Assembly (NCBI RefSeq): GCF_028702905.1
Contig: NZ_JAQVNX010000002.1
Location: 1-64,000 of the forward strand
Direction: 5' to 3'
DNA length: 64,000 nucleotides
Origin: Methanofollis sp.
Lineage (GTDB): Archaea > Halobacteriota > Methanomicrobia > Methanomicrobiales > Methanofollaceae
A program made the translations under genes and the position numbers. The notes beneath the pieces were generated by a model. The model worked only from the letters and a program-made list of their open reading frames with translations. It was not told the DNA's origin and did no database searches. Below, piece by piece: positions 18,405 through 27,061 of this stretch. Each line of letters begins with the position of its first letter. The first letter of the stretch is position 1.

Positions 18405-18683
18405 ATGAAGATGCCAGCAAAATTCAAGGCCTACTGTCCGTTCTGCAGATCGCACGAGACGCATGAAGTTGAAAAGGTGAAAAAGGGACGCACCAGCGGC
18501 CTGCACTGGATCGACCGGCAGAAGGCGCGCAGAGGTAAAGTAGGTAACATGGGCAAGTACTCCAAGGTGCCCGGCGGCGACAAGCCGACCAAGAAGGTCA
18601 ATGTCAGGTACCGCTGCACGAAGTGCGGGAAGGCACACCTCCGTGCAGGCTGGAGAGCAGGCAAATTCGAGATTGTGGAGTGA
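18405..18683 (+). CDS. rpl44e: 50S ribosomal protein L44e
   Basis: 92-residue zinc-finger protein of the large ribosomal subunit, at the E site in archaeal ribosomes. Cys pairs CPFC (near residue 11) and CTKC (near 74) bind zinc; the basic middle ([20 protein letters not shown]) is typical. ATG at 18405 with GAGGGG about ten bases upstream; a second ATG at 18411 is possible. First gene of the L44e-S27e-aIF2-alpha-Nop10-PAC2 string. Confidence 0.97.
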   Translation: MKMPAKFKAYCPFCRSHETHEVEKVKKGRTSGLHWIDRQKARRGKVGNMGKYSKVPGGDKPTKKVNVRYRCTKCGKAHLRAGWRAGKFEIVE

Positions 18684-18688
18684 GAGAT

Positions 18689-18877
18689 ATGGTACGTCAG
18701 CACCGTGAAAACAGAAGCAAATTCCTCAGGGTCAAGTGCCCGGACTGCGAGAACGAACAGGTGATCTTCGAAAAGGCCAGCACGGTCGTGGACTGTGCAG
18801 TCTGCGGGCATGTGCTCGCCGAGCCGACCGGCGGGAAGGCAAAGATCAACGCAGAGATCAAGGCCGAACTCCAGTGA
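18689..18877 (+). CDS. rps27e: 30S ribosomal protein S27e
   Basis: 62-residue zinc-ribbon protein of the small subunit. Two zinc-binding pairs, CPDC and CAVC, are spaced as in the family, with [20 protein letters not shown] before and [19 protein letters not shown] after. Start ATG at 18689, five bases after the L44e stop. The longer open frame upstream is only the overlap with L44e in another frame. Confidence 0.97.
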   Translation: MVRQHRENRSKFLRVKCPDCENEQVIFEKASTVVDCAVCGHVLAEPTGGKAKINAEIKAELQ

Positions 18878-18886
18878 GACCGTCCG

Positions 18887-19675
18887 ATGCATGAACTGAA
18901 TGAATGGCCGGAAGAAAGCGAACTCGTCGTTTGTACGGTAGAGGACGTTAAGGACTTCGTGGCATTTGTGCGTCTGGACGAATACGAGAACAAGAAAGGG
19001 CTCATCCACATCTCCGAGGTCGCCACCGGCTGGATCAAGCATATCCGCGACTTTGTCCGTGAAGGGCAGAAGATCGTCTGCAAGGTGCTCAATGTCGACA
19101 CCGACCGCGGGCACATCGATCTCTCCCTCAAGGACGTCAACGACCACCAGAGGCGGGAGAAGATCCAGGAGTGGAAGAACGAGCAGAAGGCCGAGAAGTG
19201 GATCGGTTTCGCCGCCAATGACACCGGCGCCGACCTCCATACGATCACAGAGGCCTTCTACTCCTCCTACGGCCTGCTCTACCCTGCTTTCGAGGATATC
19301 GTCATAAACGGCGAAGCAACCCTCACAAAGTTCGGTTTCTCGAAGCAGGTCAACGACGCTCTGATGGCCGTCGCCAACGAGAACGTGAAGATCCCGAAGG
19401 TGACGATCACCGGCACCCTTGTCCTCTCATCGACGAAACCTGACGGCGTGAACATCATCAGGCGGGCTCTCAGGAGCGCACAGCCGAAGATCGATGATGT
19501 CGATATCGAACTCACCTATTTCGGTGCGCCGAATTACCGGGTCAAGGTCACCGCCCCGGACTATAAGCGGGCCGAGAAAGCCATCGAGAAGGCTTCCAGG
19601 TCCGCGATCGGCGTCATGGAGCGGGCGGGCGACACCGGCAAGTTCGTCAGAAAACAAAAGGCAAAGAGTGCATGA
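18887..19675 (+). CDS. aif2a: Translation initiation factor aIF2, alpha subunit
   Basis: Subunit of the archaeal initiation factor that delivers Met-tRNAi to the 30S subunit. The 262-residue protein contains the N-terminal S1 (OB-fold) domain with GLIHISEVATGWIKHIRDFV (about 38-57), a helical middle domain, and the C-terminal alpha-beta domain (RVKVTAPDYKRAEKAIEKAS). Starts nine bases after rps27e. Its stop overlaps the nop10 ATG (ATGA), so translation is coupled. Confidence 0.96.
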   Translation: MHELNEWPEESELVVCTVEDVKDFVAFVRLDEYENKKGLIHISEVATGWIKHIRDFVREGQKIVCKVLNVDTDRGHIDLSLKDVNDHQRREKIQEWKNEQKAEKWIGFAANDTGADLHTITEAFYSSYGLLYPAFEDIVINGEATLTKFGFSKQVNDALMAVANENVKIPKVTITGTLVLSSTKPDGVNIIRRALRSAQPKIDDVDIELTYFGAPNYRVKVTAPDYKRAEKAIEKASRSAIGVMERAGDTGKFVRKQKAKSA

Positions 19676-19833
19676 GCGGGCGGATCAGGTATTGCGAGCA
19701 TGACCGCCGCTATACCCTATTTTTAACCTGCCCGATCTGCGGGGCGCCGACACGGTCGGCCCATCCCGCACGGTATTCACCACAGGATCGGTACGGTGAT
19801 TACCGGAGGGAGGCAAAACGATGGATGACATAA
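19672..19833 (+). CDS. nop10: Ribosome biogenesis protein Nop10
   Basis: 53-residue H/ACA ribonucleoprotein component that binds the pseudouridine synthase Cbf5. The sequence starts MSGRIRYCEHDRRYTL and has the archaeal zinc motif with Cys8, Cys20 and Cys23 (CPIC), then the conserved HPARYSPQDRYGDYRRE. The fourth usual Cys position is His10 here, within the normal family variation. It overlaps aIF2-alpha by four bases and runs 13 bases into the PAC2 gene in another frame. Standard euryarchaeal order. Confidence 0.93.
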   Translation: MSGRIRYCEHDRRYTLFLTCPICGAPTRSAHPARYSPQDRYGDYRREAKRWMT

Positions 19834-20567
19834 ATATCGACTTTTTAACAGAAGACGAGGTCAAGGCAGACGTCCTCATCGAAGGACTGCCGGGCATCGG
19901 CCAGGTCGGCAAACTCGTCGTCGAGCACATGATCCAGGAACTCGGGGCAGAGAAGATCGTCGACATCACCTCCATCTTCCTCCCGCCGCAGGTGCTCATC
20001 GAACCCGGCGGTCGGGTCCGCCTCCCGAACAACGAGGTGTACCTCTGGAAGAACGACGAGGGTCGTTCGATCGCTTTCCTGATCGGTGACTTCCAGAGCA
20101 CCTCGAACGAGGGGCACTACCTCCTCTGCGAGGCCTACCTTGACATCGCCGAGGAACTCGGGGTGAAGAGGATCTACACCCTCGGCGGTTACGGTGTCGG
20201 CCACCTCACCGAGGAGTCGAGAGTCCTCGGGGCGGCCAACGACGAGAGTCTTGCCGCAGGGATCGTCGTCGCCGGGGGCGTCATGACCGGCGAGGAGCCC
20301 GGCGGGATCGTCGGTGCCTCGGGTCTGCTCCTCGGCCTTGCCGCCATGCGGGAGATCGAGGGGATCTGCCTGATGGGCGAGACGCCAGGGTATGTCGTCG
20401 ACCCGAAGAGCGCCACCGCCGTCCTTGCCGTCCTCTGCCGTCTCCTCGGGATCACGGTCGACGCCACCCGGCTTGCCGAGCATGCCGCCGAGGTGGAGAA
20501 GATCCTGGCGAAGTACGAAGAGATGGAAAAGGGGCGAGAAGAAGAGAACCTGACCTATATCGGATAA
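19821..20567 (+). CDS. PAC2 family protein (proteasome assembly chaperone-like, COG2047)
   Basis: 248-residue protein of the PAC2 fold, with the family segment LIEGLPGIGQVGKLV (20-34), a glycine-rich centre (YTLGGYGVGHL) and GASGLLLGLA, then a C-terminal helical tail with charged residues. In eukaryotes PAC2 chaperones the 20S proteasome; the archaeal relatives are untested in this role. It lies at the end of the aIF2-alpha-nop10 operon with a 13-base overlap, as in many Euryarchaeota. A T-rich stretch follows the stop. Confidence 0.9.
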   Translation: MDDINIDFLTEDEVKADVLIEGLPGIGQVGKLVVEHMIQELGAEKIVDITSIFLPPQVLIEPGGRVRLPNNEVYLWKNDEGRSIAFLIGDFQSTSNEGHYLLCEAYLDIAEELGVKRIYTLGGYGVGHLTEESRVLGAANDESLAAGIVVAGGVMTGEEPGGIVGASGLLLGLAAMREIEGICLMGETPGYVVDPKSATAVLAVLCRLLGITVDATRLAEHAAEVEKILAKYEEMEKGREEENLTYIG

Positions 20568-20583
20568 TTTTTTTCTTTTTTTT
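20565..20583 (+). terminator. T-rich transcription terminator after PAC2 gene
   Basis: Two adjacent T runs (about 17 T in 19 bases) directly after the stop codon at the end of the ribosomal/aIF2 operon; T tracts are sufficient for archaeal intrinsic termination. Confidence 0.7.
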
Positions 20584-21050
20584 CGAGCGAGTCGTTGGGT
20601 TTCACGTTTCTTCGATCTGAAATCAAGAACCACAGATATTCGCTGTGCAAACGAAGTGAGCTCAAGAAGACCGATAGGTCTTCGCTGCCCCGGAGTGTAT
20701 TCCCACGGGACGAGCCGCTGATCTACTGCCTTCCTCACACTCTGAGCGGGGGACTTACGCCCCCGGACCTCGAATATCAAAGATTTTCTCGACTTCCTCC
20801 GGTCGTCCCCCGAAAACAGGATAGGACGGGGAAGGATAAACCCTGCATATCGAAGAAGACTGCCATCCACCCCCTATCCTAATGGTGGGGGGACCGGGGG
20901 GCTTTGCCCCCCTGAGGAGGACGCAGATCCACTGCCTTTCCCCATACAGTCTACGGGGGACAGACGCAAAAAATGAAAGATTTTCTCGAACTCGCTATCG
21001 CTCGTTGCTCCCGGACAGCGAAACCTTCGGTTAATTGACCACCCCGACCC
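20584..21050. repeat. Intergenic region with two copies of the dispersed repeat
   Basis: About 470 bases with no plausible gene. It contains two related copies: one from about 20715 (GATCTACTGCCTTCCTCAC, then AAAGATTTTCTCGAC and ACAGGATAGGACGGGG) and one from about 20925 (GATCCACTGCCTTTCCCC, then GAAAGATTTTCTCGAAC). In the second copy CTCGCTATCGCTCG follows, as it does at 56.9 and 60.2 kb. A GC-rich hairpin (GGGGGGCTTTGCCCCCC, about 20897-20913) sits between them. Confidence 0.6.
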
Positions 21051-21098
21051 TCCGGCATAAACTAATCCCGATAGACGGCAGAATAATCTGTCAGAACC

Positions 21099-22214
21099 AT
21101 GTCAGTCTACGCCGATTTTCACATTCATTCACCGTATTCCATGGCGACCTCACCCTCGATGACGCCGGAGAGTCTCCTTGCCGGCGCGGCCACGAAAGGG
21201 ATTGGCATCCTCGGGAGCGGGGACGCCCTCCACCCAGCATGGCGGAAGGCATGGGAAGAGCACGAGAACGGCACCGGCATCGCCGTCCTGCCGACGGCCG
21301 AGGTGGAGGGGAAGGGGAGGGTCCACCACCTCATCCTCATGGAGGACTTCTCCGCCTTCGAGGACCTGGCCACGGTCTTCGCCCCCCACAGCAAGGACAT
21401 CGCCACAGGGGGACGGCCGCACGTCCACCTCACCGGTGAGGCGATCGCCGCGGCCGTCCACGATCTCGGCGGCCTCGTCGGGCCGGCCCATGCCTTCACC
21501 CCCTGGACATCGCTGTATGCGGCGCACGACTCGGTGACGTCGTGCTATGGCGGGGAGAAGATCGACTTCCTGGAACTCGGCCTCTCGGCCGACACCTCAT
21601 ACGGCGCCGGGATACGGGAACTCGACGGCGTCCCCTTCCTCTCGAACTCAGACGCCCACTCCACCCACCCCGCAAAACTCGGGCGTGAGTTCAACGGTCT
21701 CGACCTCGACCGCGTGACGCCGGAGGCCGCCTTCGACGCGGTGCGCCGCGGGAAGATCACTCTCAATACCGGATTTTTCCCGGAGGAGGGAAAGTACAAC
21801 AGGACCGCCTGCACCCGGTGCTATACCCCGTACTCCCTGGAGGAGGCCGTGCATCTCGGCTGGACCTGTCCTGAAGACGGCGGCAAGATCAAGAAAGGAG
21901 TCTTTGACCGGGCGCGGGAACTGGGCGGCGGCGACCCCTCGGAGAGGCCGCCGTATTACCATGTCATCCCCCTCGGCGAGATCATCAGGGTCGTGCTCGG
22001 CGTCTCCTCGGCCACGACAAAGAAGGTGGAAGCGAGATATTACCGCCTGATAGAAATATTCGGGACAGAGATCGCCGTCCTCGCCGAGGTGCCGGTCGCC
22101 GAGATCAGGGAGGCCGACCCGGCGGTCGGCGCGGCGGTCGAGGCCTTCAGGGAGGGGAAGGTGCACCTGGTCCCGGGCGGCGGCGGGAAGTACGGCACCT
22201 TCACCCTCCCCTGA
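21099..22214 (+). CDS. Endonuclease Q (PHP-domain DNA repair nuclease)
   Basis: EndoQ cuts 5' of deaminated bases (uracil, hypoxanthine, xanthine) and abasic sites; known from Thermococcales and some methanogens. The 371-residue protein has the PHP motifs DFHIHSPYS (residues 5-13), the Glu of PTAEVEG, His of GPAHAF and the NSDAHSTHP metal motif (about 184-192). The helical domain carries the four-Cys zinc site (CTRCYT, then WTCPEDGGKIKKGV). The C-terminal extension around VLGVSSATTKKVE is typical of EndoQ and absent from other PHP enzymes. ATG at 21099. Monocistronic, after a long repeat-bearing intergenic region. Confidence 0.85.
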   Translation: MSVYADFHIHSPYSMATSPSMTPESLLAGAATKGIGILGSGDALHPAWRKAWEEHENGTGIAVLPTAEVEGKGRVHHLILMEDFSAFEDLATVFAPHSKDIATGGRPHVHLTGEAIAAAVHDLGGLVGPAHAFTPWTSLYAAHDSVTSCYGGEKIDFLELGLSADTSYGAGIRELDGVPFLSNSDAHSTHPAKLGREFNGLDLDRVTPEAAFDAVRRGKITLNTGFFPEEGKYNRTACTRCYTPYSLEEAVHLGWTCPEDGGKIKKGVFDRARELGGGDPSERPPYYHVIPLGEIIRVVLGVSSATTKKVEARYYRLIEIFGTEIAVLAEVPVAEIREADPAVGAAVEAFREGKVHLVPGGGGKYGTFTLP

Positions 22215-22387
22215 TGCGCCGTCACTCTCTCTCGCCGCGGTCTGAGTTTTATCCCGGGCGGTCGTGGAGAGATGTTCCTCACTCTTTTTTTTCGCCGGAA
22301 AGACTCCAGATCCCTCAGGCTCCTCCTCGACAGGGAGGCACTGGCCGCACCCTGAAAAAGACAGAGATAAATACGGTCGGCACAAAC

Positions 22388-22420
22388 CAAATTATTATTA
22401 CATTAATACAAATAAATTTG
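22388..22420 (+). promoter_or_regulatory. AT-rich inverted repeat in the cbiM promoter
   Basis: CAAATT (22388-22393) and AATTTG (22415-22420) are inverted and flank TTATTATTACATTAATAC-like sequence that also provides TATA boxes, 15 to 45 bases upstream of the cbiM ATG. It is placed as an operator for metal-responsive control of the transporter would be; the regulator is unknown. Confidence 0.4.
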
Positions 22421-22435
22421 ATATGGTGATATGAC

Positions 22436-23131
22436 ATGCACATCATGGAAGGATTCCTCCCACCGGCCTGGTGCCTCTTCTGGTTCCTGGTCTCGGCACC
22501 GTTCATCATCTACGGGATGTACCAGTTGCGAATACTGATGCGAGAGAAGAGAGAGACCCTCCCCCTCCTTGCCGTTGCGGGGGCGTTCGTCTTCGTCCTC
22601 TCCTCCCTCAAACTCCCCTCGGTGAGCGGGAGCTGCTCCCACCCCACAGGCACGGGCCTCGGGGCGATCCTCTTCGGCCCCTGTATCACCTCCATCCTCG
22701 GACTGATCGTCCTCCTGTACCAGGCGATCTTCCTCGCCCACGGCGGCCTCTCCACCCTCGGCGCGAACGTCTTCTCCATGGGGATCGCAGGGCCCGTCCT
22801 TGCCTGGGCGATCTATAAGGGAGGCCAGAAGACAGGGCTCAACACTTACCTGACCGTCTTTTTCGCCGCCGCCATCGCCGACCTCTTCACCTACGTGGTG
22901 ACCTCGGTCCAGCTTGCCCTCGCCTTCCCGGCCGAAGTCGGCGGTTTCGCCACCTCTTTCGCCGCCTTTGCCGCCGTCTTCACGGTCACGCAGTTGCCCC
23001 TCTCCATCATCGAGGGCGCAGTCATCGCCCTGACCTTCAAGTACATCATCGACGTCCGCGCCGAGATCCTGGTGAGGCTCGGCGTGCTCACCGACGCGAC
23101 AGTCAGCCGCCTCAGGGGGGCAGGGGCATGA
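22436..23131 (+). CDS. cbiM: Cobalt/nickel ECF transporter, substrate-binding membrane subunit CbiM
   Basis: S-component of a group I ECF transporter that takes up Co(II) or Ni(II). The 231-residue protein starts MHIMEGFLPP, the absolutely conserved metal-binding N-terminus (Met1, His2 act as ligands). The second metal loop LPSVSGSCSHPTGTGLG is present near residue 61, followed by the membrane helices. ATG at 22436 with GGTGAT at 22425-22430. Its stop overlaps the cbiN ATG. Which metal is carried cannot be told from sequence; both serve methanogen cofactors (F430, corrinoids). Confidence 0.95.
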   Translation: MHIMEGFLPPAWCLFWFLVSAPFIIYGMYQLRILMREKRETLPLLAVAGAFVFVLSSLKLPSVSGSCSHPTGTGLGAILFGPCITSILGLIVLLYQAIFLAHGGLSTLGANVFSMGIAGPVLAWAIYKGGQKTGLNTYLTVFFAAAIADLFTYVVTSVQLALAFPAEVGGFATSFAAFAAVFTVTQLPLSIIEGAVIALTFKYIIDVRAEILVRLGVLTDATVSRLRGAGA

Positions 23132-23418
23132 AGTACGCCATGGAGATCGCCGTCCTTGCGATCGTCCTCGTCTTTGCCGCGTCCATCCTCGTCGTCCTCT
23201 CCACCGGCGACCACGAATGGGCCGGGGCCGACGACCAGGCTGAAGACGTCATCAAGGAGATGACGGGCTCGGAGTACGAACCCTGGACGACACCTGTCTA
23301 CGAACCGCCGAGCGGCGAGATCGAGTCCCTCTTCTTCTCCCTTCAGGCGGCGATCGGGGCTCTCGTCATCGGGTTTTTCTTCGGGTATTATTACCGCGGA
23401 CGACAGATCACTACCTGA
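23128..23418 (+). CDS. cbiN: Cobalt/nickel transporter accessory subunit CbiN
   Basis: 96-residue protein with two transmembrane helices (residues 4-24 and 70-90) and an extracytoplasmic loop with the CbiN segment GADDQAEDVIKEM and YEPWTTPVYEPPSGEIESL. It activates CbiM. Overlaps cbiM by four bases and is followed by a 40-base gap with a hairpin before cbiQ. Confidence 0.93.
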   Translation: MKYAMEIAVLAIVLVFAASILVVLSTGDHEWAGADDQAEDVIKEMTGSEYEPWTTPVYEPPSGEIESLFFSLQAAIGALVIGFFFGYYYRGRQITT

Positions 23419-23420
23419 AA

Positions 23421-23439
23421 CACCCGGTTTTTCCGGGTG
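23421..23439 (+). other. Intercistronic hairpin between cbiN and cbiQ
   Basis: CACCCGG (23421-23427), loop TTTTT, CCGGGTG (23433-23439): a perfect seven-base stem directly after the cbiN stop. It could attenuate or stabilise parts of the cbiMNQO message. Confidence 0.5.
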
Positions 23440-23458
23440 CAGTTGAGGGCTGAAGAGG

Positions 23459-24244
23459 ATGATGGAGAATATACTGGACGATTATGCCCAGCAGAACGCG
23501 TTGCGGGAGACCGACACGCGGGCAAAACTCCTCCTCGGCGGCGGGGCGATCGCCGCCGCCCTCATCTCCGCAGGCCCCCTCGCCCCGGCCTTCATCGCCG
23601 CATCCATGGCGGCGATCACCGTCGGGATCGCCCGCATCCCGGCGCGGTTCTACGCCGCACTCCTCACCATCCCCCTCTCCTTCGCCGTCCTCTCGGCGGG
23701 CGTGATCCTCTTCCTCTCAGGCGGCGGGGAGACCGTCTGGAGCATGCCTGTCGGCGGGATCAACCTCGCCGTCACGACAGGGAGCGCCAACCAGGCCGCT
23801 CTCGTCCTCGCCCGGACCTTCGCCGGGATGTGCGCCCTCTTCTTCATCGCCCTCACCACCCCAATGGTCGAGATCTTCACGGTGATGCGCTCCCTCAGGC
23901 TGCCGCCCGAGTTCGTCGACCTTGCCATGCTCATCTACCACTTCATCTTCGTCCTCATCGGCGAGGCGGTAGCCACCCGGAATGCGCAGGAGATCAGGCA
24001 GGGCTATGCCGGCTTCGGGAACTCGGTGCGGTCCTTCTCGATGCTCGCGGGGACGCTCTTCGTGCGGGCATGGGAGAAGGGCGAGGAACTCATCCTGGCC
24101 ATGGACGCCCGGTGCTATGACGGCATATTCCCGGCCTGCGGCGGAGAGACGACGCTCTCCCGCAGGGGTGCCGCGGCCGTCGCCGCCTACCTCATCCTGT
24201 GCGGTGCGCTCGCCCTCCTGACCGGCGGGACACAGATCTTCTGA
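23459..24244 (+). CDS. cbiQ: Cobalt/nickel ECF transporter, T-component CbiQ
   Basis: 261-residue transmembrane coupling subunit linking CbiM to the CbiO ATPase. About five to six membrane helices are visible. The two family motifs that touch the ATPase are present in the cytoplasmic helices: NAQEIRQGYAGFG (near residue 178) and MDARCYDG (near 216). ATG at 23459 or 23462. cbiO begins nine bases after its stop. Confidence 0.93.
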   Translation: MMENILDDYAQQNALRETDTRAKLLLGGGAIAAALISAGPLAPAFIAASMAAITVGIARIPARFYAALLTIPLSFAVLSAGVILFLSGGGETVWSMPVGGINLAVTTGSANQAALVLARTFAGMCALFFIALTTPMVEIFTVMRSLRLPPEFVDLAMLIYHFIFVLIGEAVATRNAQEIRQGYAGFGNSVRSFSMLAGTLFVRAWEKGEELILAMDARCYDGIFPACGGETTLSRRGAAAVAAYLILCGALALLTGGTQIF

Positions 24245-24252
24245 GAACGACC

Positions 24253-25410
24253 ATGACAGCAGCAATCGAATTCCAGGACGTGCACTTCGCCTATCCAGAC
24301 CGCCCCGAGTCCCTGAAAGGGATCGACATCACCGTCAGCAGAGGGAGCAAGGTCGCCCTCGTCGGCCCGAACGGCGCAGGCAAGACGACCCTCCTCTTGA
24401 TGTGCAACGGGATGCTGCGGCCGACGAAAGGAAGAGTCCTCGTCGGCGGCAGACCTGTGGCGTACGACGCCCGCTCCCTCCACGAGGTGAGGAGGTTGGT
24501 CGGGCTTGTCTTCCAGAACTCCGACGCCCAGATCTTCGCCCCGACAGTCTGGCAGGACGTCGCCTTCGGGCCGGCGAACCTCGGCATGCCGGCAGATGTC
24601 GTGAAAAAAGTTGTCGCCGACGCCCTCCACTATGTCGGCCTCTCCGGCTACGAGAAACGCCCGCCCCACCACCTCTCCGGCGGGGAGAAGAAGAGGGTCG
24701 CCATCGCGGGGGTGCTCGCGATGGACCCCGAGGTGCTCGTCTTCGACGAACCGACAAGTTCCCTCGACCCCGCGACCTCCGAGGAGGTGATGGACCTTCT
24801 CGATGAGATGAACCACGGGGGCCGAACGATCCTCCTCTCGACGCACGACGTCGAACTCGCCTATCGCTGGGCCGACGAGGTCGTGCTCATGGAGGCCGGG
24901 TCGGTGCTCAGGATGGGCGCACCAGAAGAGATCTTTGCCGACAGCACCCACCTCGCCCGGGCGCGCCTCAAACCCCCGACCGTGCTGGACCTCTTTCAGG
25001 AGCTGAGGGACCGGCGCGTGCTGGCCGACACCGCACCGCCGAAGAGCGCACTAGCGTTCACCGACCTTATCGAGTGCCGTCTCCGCGGCGGCGTGAGCCG
25101 CGACGGCCACGGCACCATCTATCTCAGGGACGTCGCCAGCCCTGACGGCACCGCCGCACTCGCCCACCTCCTCGCGGGGAGCGCACCGGTGTGGGTCGGC
25201 GCCATGGGGACGAAGGCAAAGAAGGTGGCGCAGGAGGAGGGGATAGACCTCGACTTCACCTACGGCGTCATCGACAAGTGCCTGTTACGCGCCGTGAACG
25301 GCGAAGACTCCCTGATCCTGACCTCAGGCGGTATGGTCGTCCATACTGTCGAGAGGATAGACAAGTACGCCCGGACGAGCGGCAGGGAGATCGCAGTCAG
25401 GCAGGTCTGA
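24253..25410 (+). CDS. cbiO: Cobalt/nickel ECF transporter ATPase CbiO with C-terminal extension
   Basis: ATP-binding subunit of CbiMNQO. The first 260 or so residues of 385 form a complete ABC ATPase: Walker A GPNGAGKTTL, Q-loop VGLVFQNSDAQIFAPTV, signature HLSGGEKKRVAIAG, Walker B VLVFDEPTSSLD, H-loop STHD. About 120 further residues follow, well beyond normal CbiO length; this tail has GTIYLRDVASPDG, WVGAMGTKAKKVAQEEGI and a final GMVVHTVERIDKYART. I cannot name this domain; it might sense the metal or a cofactor intermediate. ATG at 24253. Last gene of the operon. Confidence 0.93.
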   Translation: MTAAIEFQDVHFAYPDRPESLKGIDITVSRGSKVALVGPNGAGKTTLLLMCNGMLRPTKGRVLVGGRPVAYDARSLHEVRRLVGLVFQNSDAQIFAPTVWQDVAFGPANLGMPADVVKKVVADALHYVGLSGYEKRPPHHLSGGEKKRVAIAGVLAMDPEVLVFDEPTSSLDPATSEEVMDLLDEMNHGGRTILLSTHDVELAYRWADEVVLMEAGSVLRMGAPEEIFADSTHLARARLKPPTVLDLFQELRDRRVLADTAPPKSALAFTDLIECRLRGGVSRDGHGTIYLRDVASPDGTAALAHLLAGSAPVWVGAMGTKAKKVAQEEGIDLDFTYGVIDKCLLRAVNGEDSLILTSGGMVVHTVERIDKYARTSGREIAVRQV

Positions 25411-25643
25411 GAGAAGGACAAAGAACACCGGTTTCGCGGCGGCATTTCCCATGATATCAGGCCCCCGCGGGTCGTCGCCAGACCAACCCATCGGAGGGAT
25501 ACGGATGCCGGCACCACAGGGAAAAAACCGGCCGAATATCCATATCCCCGAGATAATCCCTGCAATCACCCATATTTCCGGAAAGACCGACGGCAGAAAA
25601 GGGAAGATAAGATTAATGGAAAGGCGGTATAATAGTGAGTACA
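25411..25643. other. Intergenic region before the ferredoxin gene
   Basis: About 230 bases without a supported gene. The right part (25600-25635) is AT-rich (AAGATTAATGG, GGTATAATAG) and probably holds the promoter of the ferredoxin/geranylgeranyl reductase operon, with a short leader. Confidence 0.4.
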
Positions 25644-25823
25644 ATGCTTCAAATTCACCGGGAAATATGTGGCTACTGCGGCGCATGTGTTTCGGTCTGC
25701 CCTGAAGGGGCTCTCGAACTCGTCGATGCGTACCTGACAGTCGAGAGCGACACCTGCCGCTGTTGCGGCATCTGCACGAAGGCCTGCCCGCTCGGTGCTC
25801 TGGAGGTGACCGATGAAGAGTGA
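25644..25823 (+). CDS. Small ferredoxin, two [4Fe-4S] clusters
   Basis: 59-residue ferredoxin with two cluster motifs, [12 protein letters not shown] and [12 protein letters not shown], each followed by the remote Cys-Pro of the partner cluster. It is a probable electron donor for the reductase encoded next, whose start overlaps it by 11 bases. ATG at 25644 preferred (GTGA six bases upstream); a GTG at 25635 would add three residues. Confidence 0.9.
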   Translation: MLQIHREICGYCGACVSVCPEGALELVDAYLTVESDTCRCCGICTKACPLGALEVTDEE

Positions 25824-27009
25824 GTACGACATTCTTGTCGTCGGCGGCGGACCCGGAGGGGCCATTGCAGCATGGACCGCTGCCAGATTGGGCCTCTCGG
25901 TCTGCCTGATCGAGAAGCGGCCGGCGATCGGAGCACCGGTCCGGTGTGCCGAAGGGATCGGCAAAGAACTCCTGAAGAGTTTCATCGAGCCCGACCCCCG
26001 CTGGGTCTCCGCCGATATCAAGAGGGCGCGGATCGTCGCCCCCGACGGCACGACCATCGCCCTCGACGAGAACAAGGCCGGCGCAGAGGTCGGCTATGTC
26101 CTCGACAGGAAGTTCTTCGACCGCGAACTCGTCTGGCAGGCGTCCAAGGCAGGGTCTGACGTCTTTGTGAAGACCCGCGCCGTTGCCCCGATCATGGAAG
26201 GGCGCCACGTCCGCGGTGCCGTCGTCGAGTGCTGCGGAAAGAGGCAGGACGTGAGAGCGAAGGTCACCATCGCCGCCGACGGCGTGGAGTCGAAATTCGC
26301 ACGCTGGTGCGGCATCGACACCACCATCCCGCTGACCGAGATGATGAGTTGCGTCCAGTACCTCGTCACCGATATCGATATCGACCCGAACTCGAACGAC
26401 TTCTACCTCGGCAACGACGTCGCCCCGCAGGGCTACCTGTGGGTCTTTGCCAAGGGCGAGAGGAGCGCCAATGTCGGTGTCGGCATCCCGGCGTCGAAGA
26501 ACAAGCCCGACATGCGGGCACGGGACTATCTTGACAGGTTCATGCGTGAGAACTTCCCGAACGGCAAGATCATCGAGTGCGTCGTCGGCGGTGACCCCGT
26601 CTCCAGGCCCCTCCCCTGCACGGTTGCAGACGGCCTGATGATCGTGGGCGACGCCGCACGTGTCGTCGACCCCATCACCGGCGGCGGTATCGGCAACGCG
26701 ATGTACACCGGCAGGCTTGCCGCTGAGGTGGCTGCCCGGGCAATCGCACAGGGCGACACCTCGAAGGCGGCCCTGATGCCCTATGAAGAGGAATGGCGCA
26801 GTTCAAAGATGGGGAAAAACCTTGAGCGGAACTATAAGGTGAAGGAGTACTTCATCACCCTCTCCGACGAGAAGATGAACACCCTTGCCCAATCCATCGA
26901 AGGCATCAACTTCAGCGAGATCACGGTAATGGCCCTCCTCACCGAGATCATCAAGAGAAACCCGAAGATGCTCCTCGAGCTCAAGGGGCTGACGCACGCC
27001 CTCGTCTGA
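25813..27009 (+). CDS. Geranylgeranyl reductase family flavoprotein (archaeal lipid saturation)
   Basis: FAD enzyme that hydrogenates the isoprenoid chains of archaeal ether lipids (digeranylgeranylglycerophospholipid reductase type). The 398-residue protein has the N-terminal dinucleotide fold [19 protein letters not shown] (residues 8-26), the family motif [11 protein letters not shown] (39-49) with its Cys, and the second FAD motif [27 protein letters not shown] region near 276. It overlaps the ferredoxin gene, which supports ferredoxin as reductant. Exact substrate is inferred from the family. Confidence 0.9.
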   Translation: MKSEYDILVVGGGPGGAIAAWTAARLGLSVCLIEKRPAIGAPVRCAEGIGKELLKSFIEPDPRWVSADIKRARIVAPDGTTIALDENKAGAEVGYVLDRKFFDRELVWQASKAGSDVFVKTRAVAPIMEGRHVRGAVVECCGKRQDVRAKVTIAADGVESKFARWCGIDTTIPLTEMMSCVQYLVTDIDIDPNSNDFYLGNDVAPQGYLWVFAKGERSANVGVGIPASKNKPDMRARDYLDRFMRENFPNGKIIECVVGGDPVSRPLPCTVADGLMIVGDAARVVDPITGGGIGNAMYTGRLAAEVAARAIAQGDTSKAALMPYEEEWRSSKMGKNLERNYKVKEYFITLSDEKMNTLAQSIEGINFSEITVMALLTEIIKRNPKMLLELKGLTHALV

Positions 27010-27024
27010 ATAAAAGTTAAAATG

Positions 27025-27061
27025 AGGCCCGGTCCTGACAGGCCTGCCGCATACTTTTTTT
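27025..27061 (+). terminator. Hairpin plus T tract between convergent genes
   Basis: AGGCC (27025-27029) and GGCCT (27041-27045) can pair, followed by seven T residues at 27055-27061, between the reductase gene and convergent trkA. The stem is weak; the T tract is the stronger signal. Confidence 0.5.

Noticed and set aside
20595..20882. 95-codon open frame after the PAC2 gene
   Set aside because: Lies in the dispersed noncoding repeat and its translation is not conserved between repeat copies.
22215..22435. Possible cobalamin riboswitch ahead of cbiM
   Set aside because: No B12-box-like sequence visible and such riboswitches are not established in archaea; an operator repeat is a better explanation.
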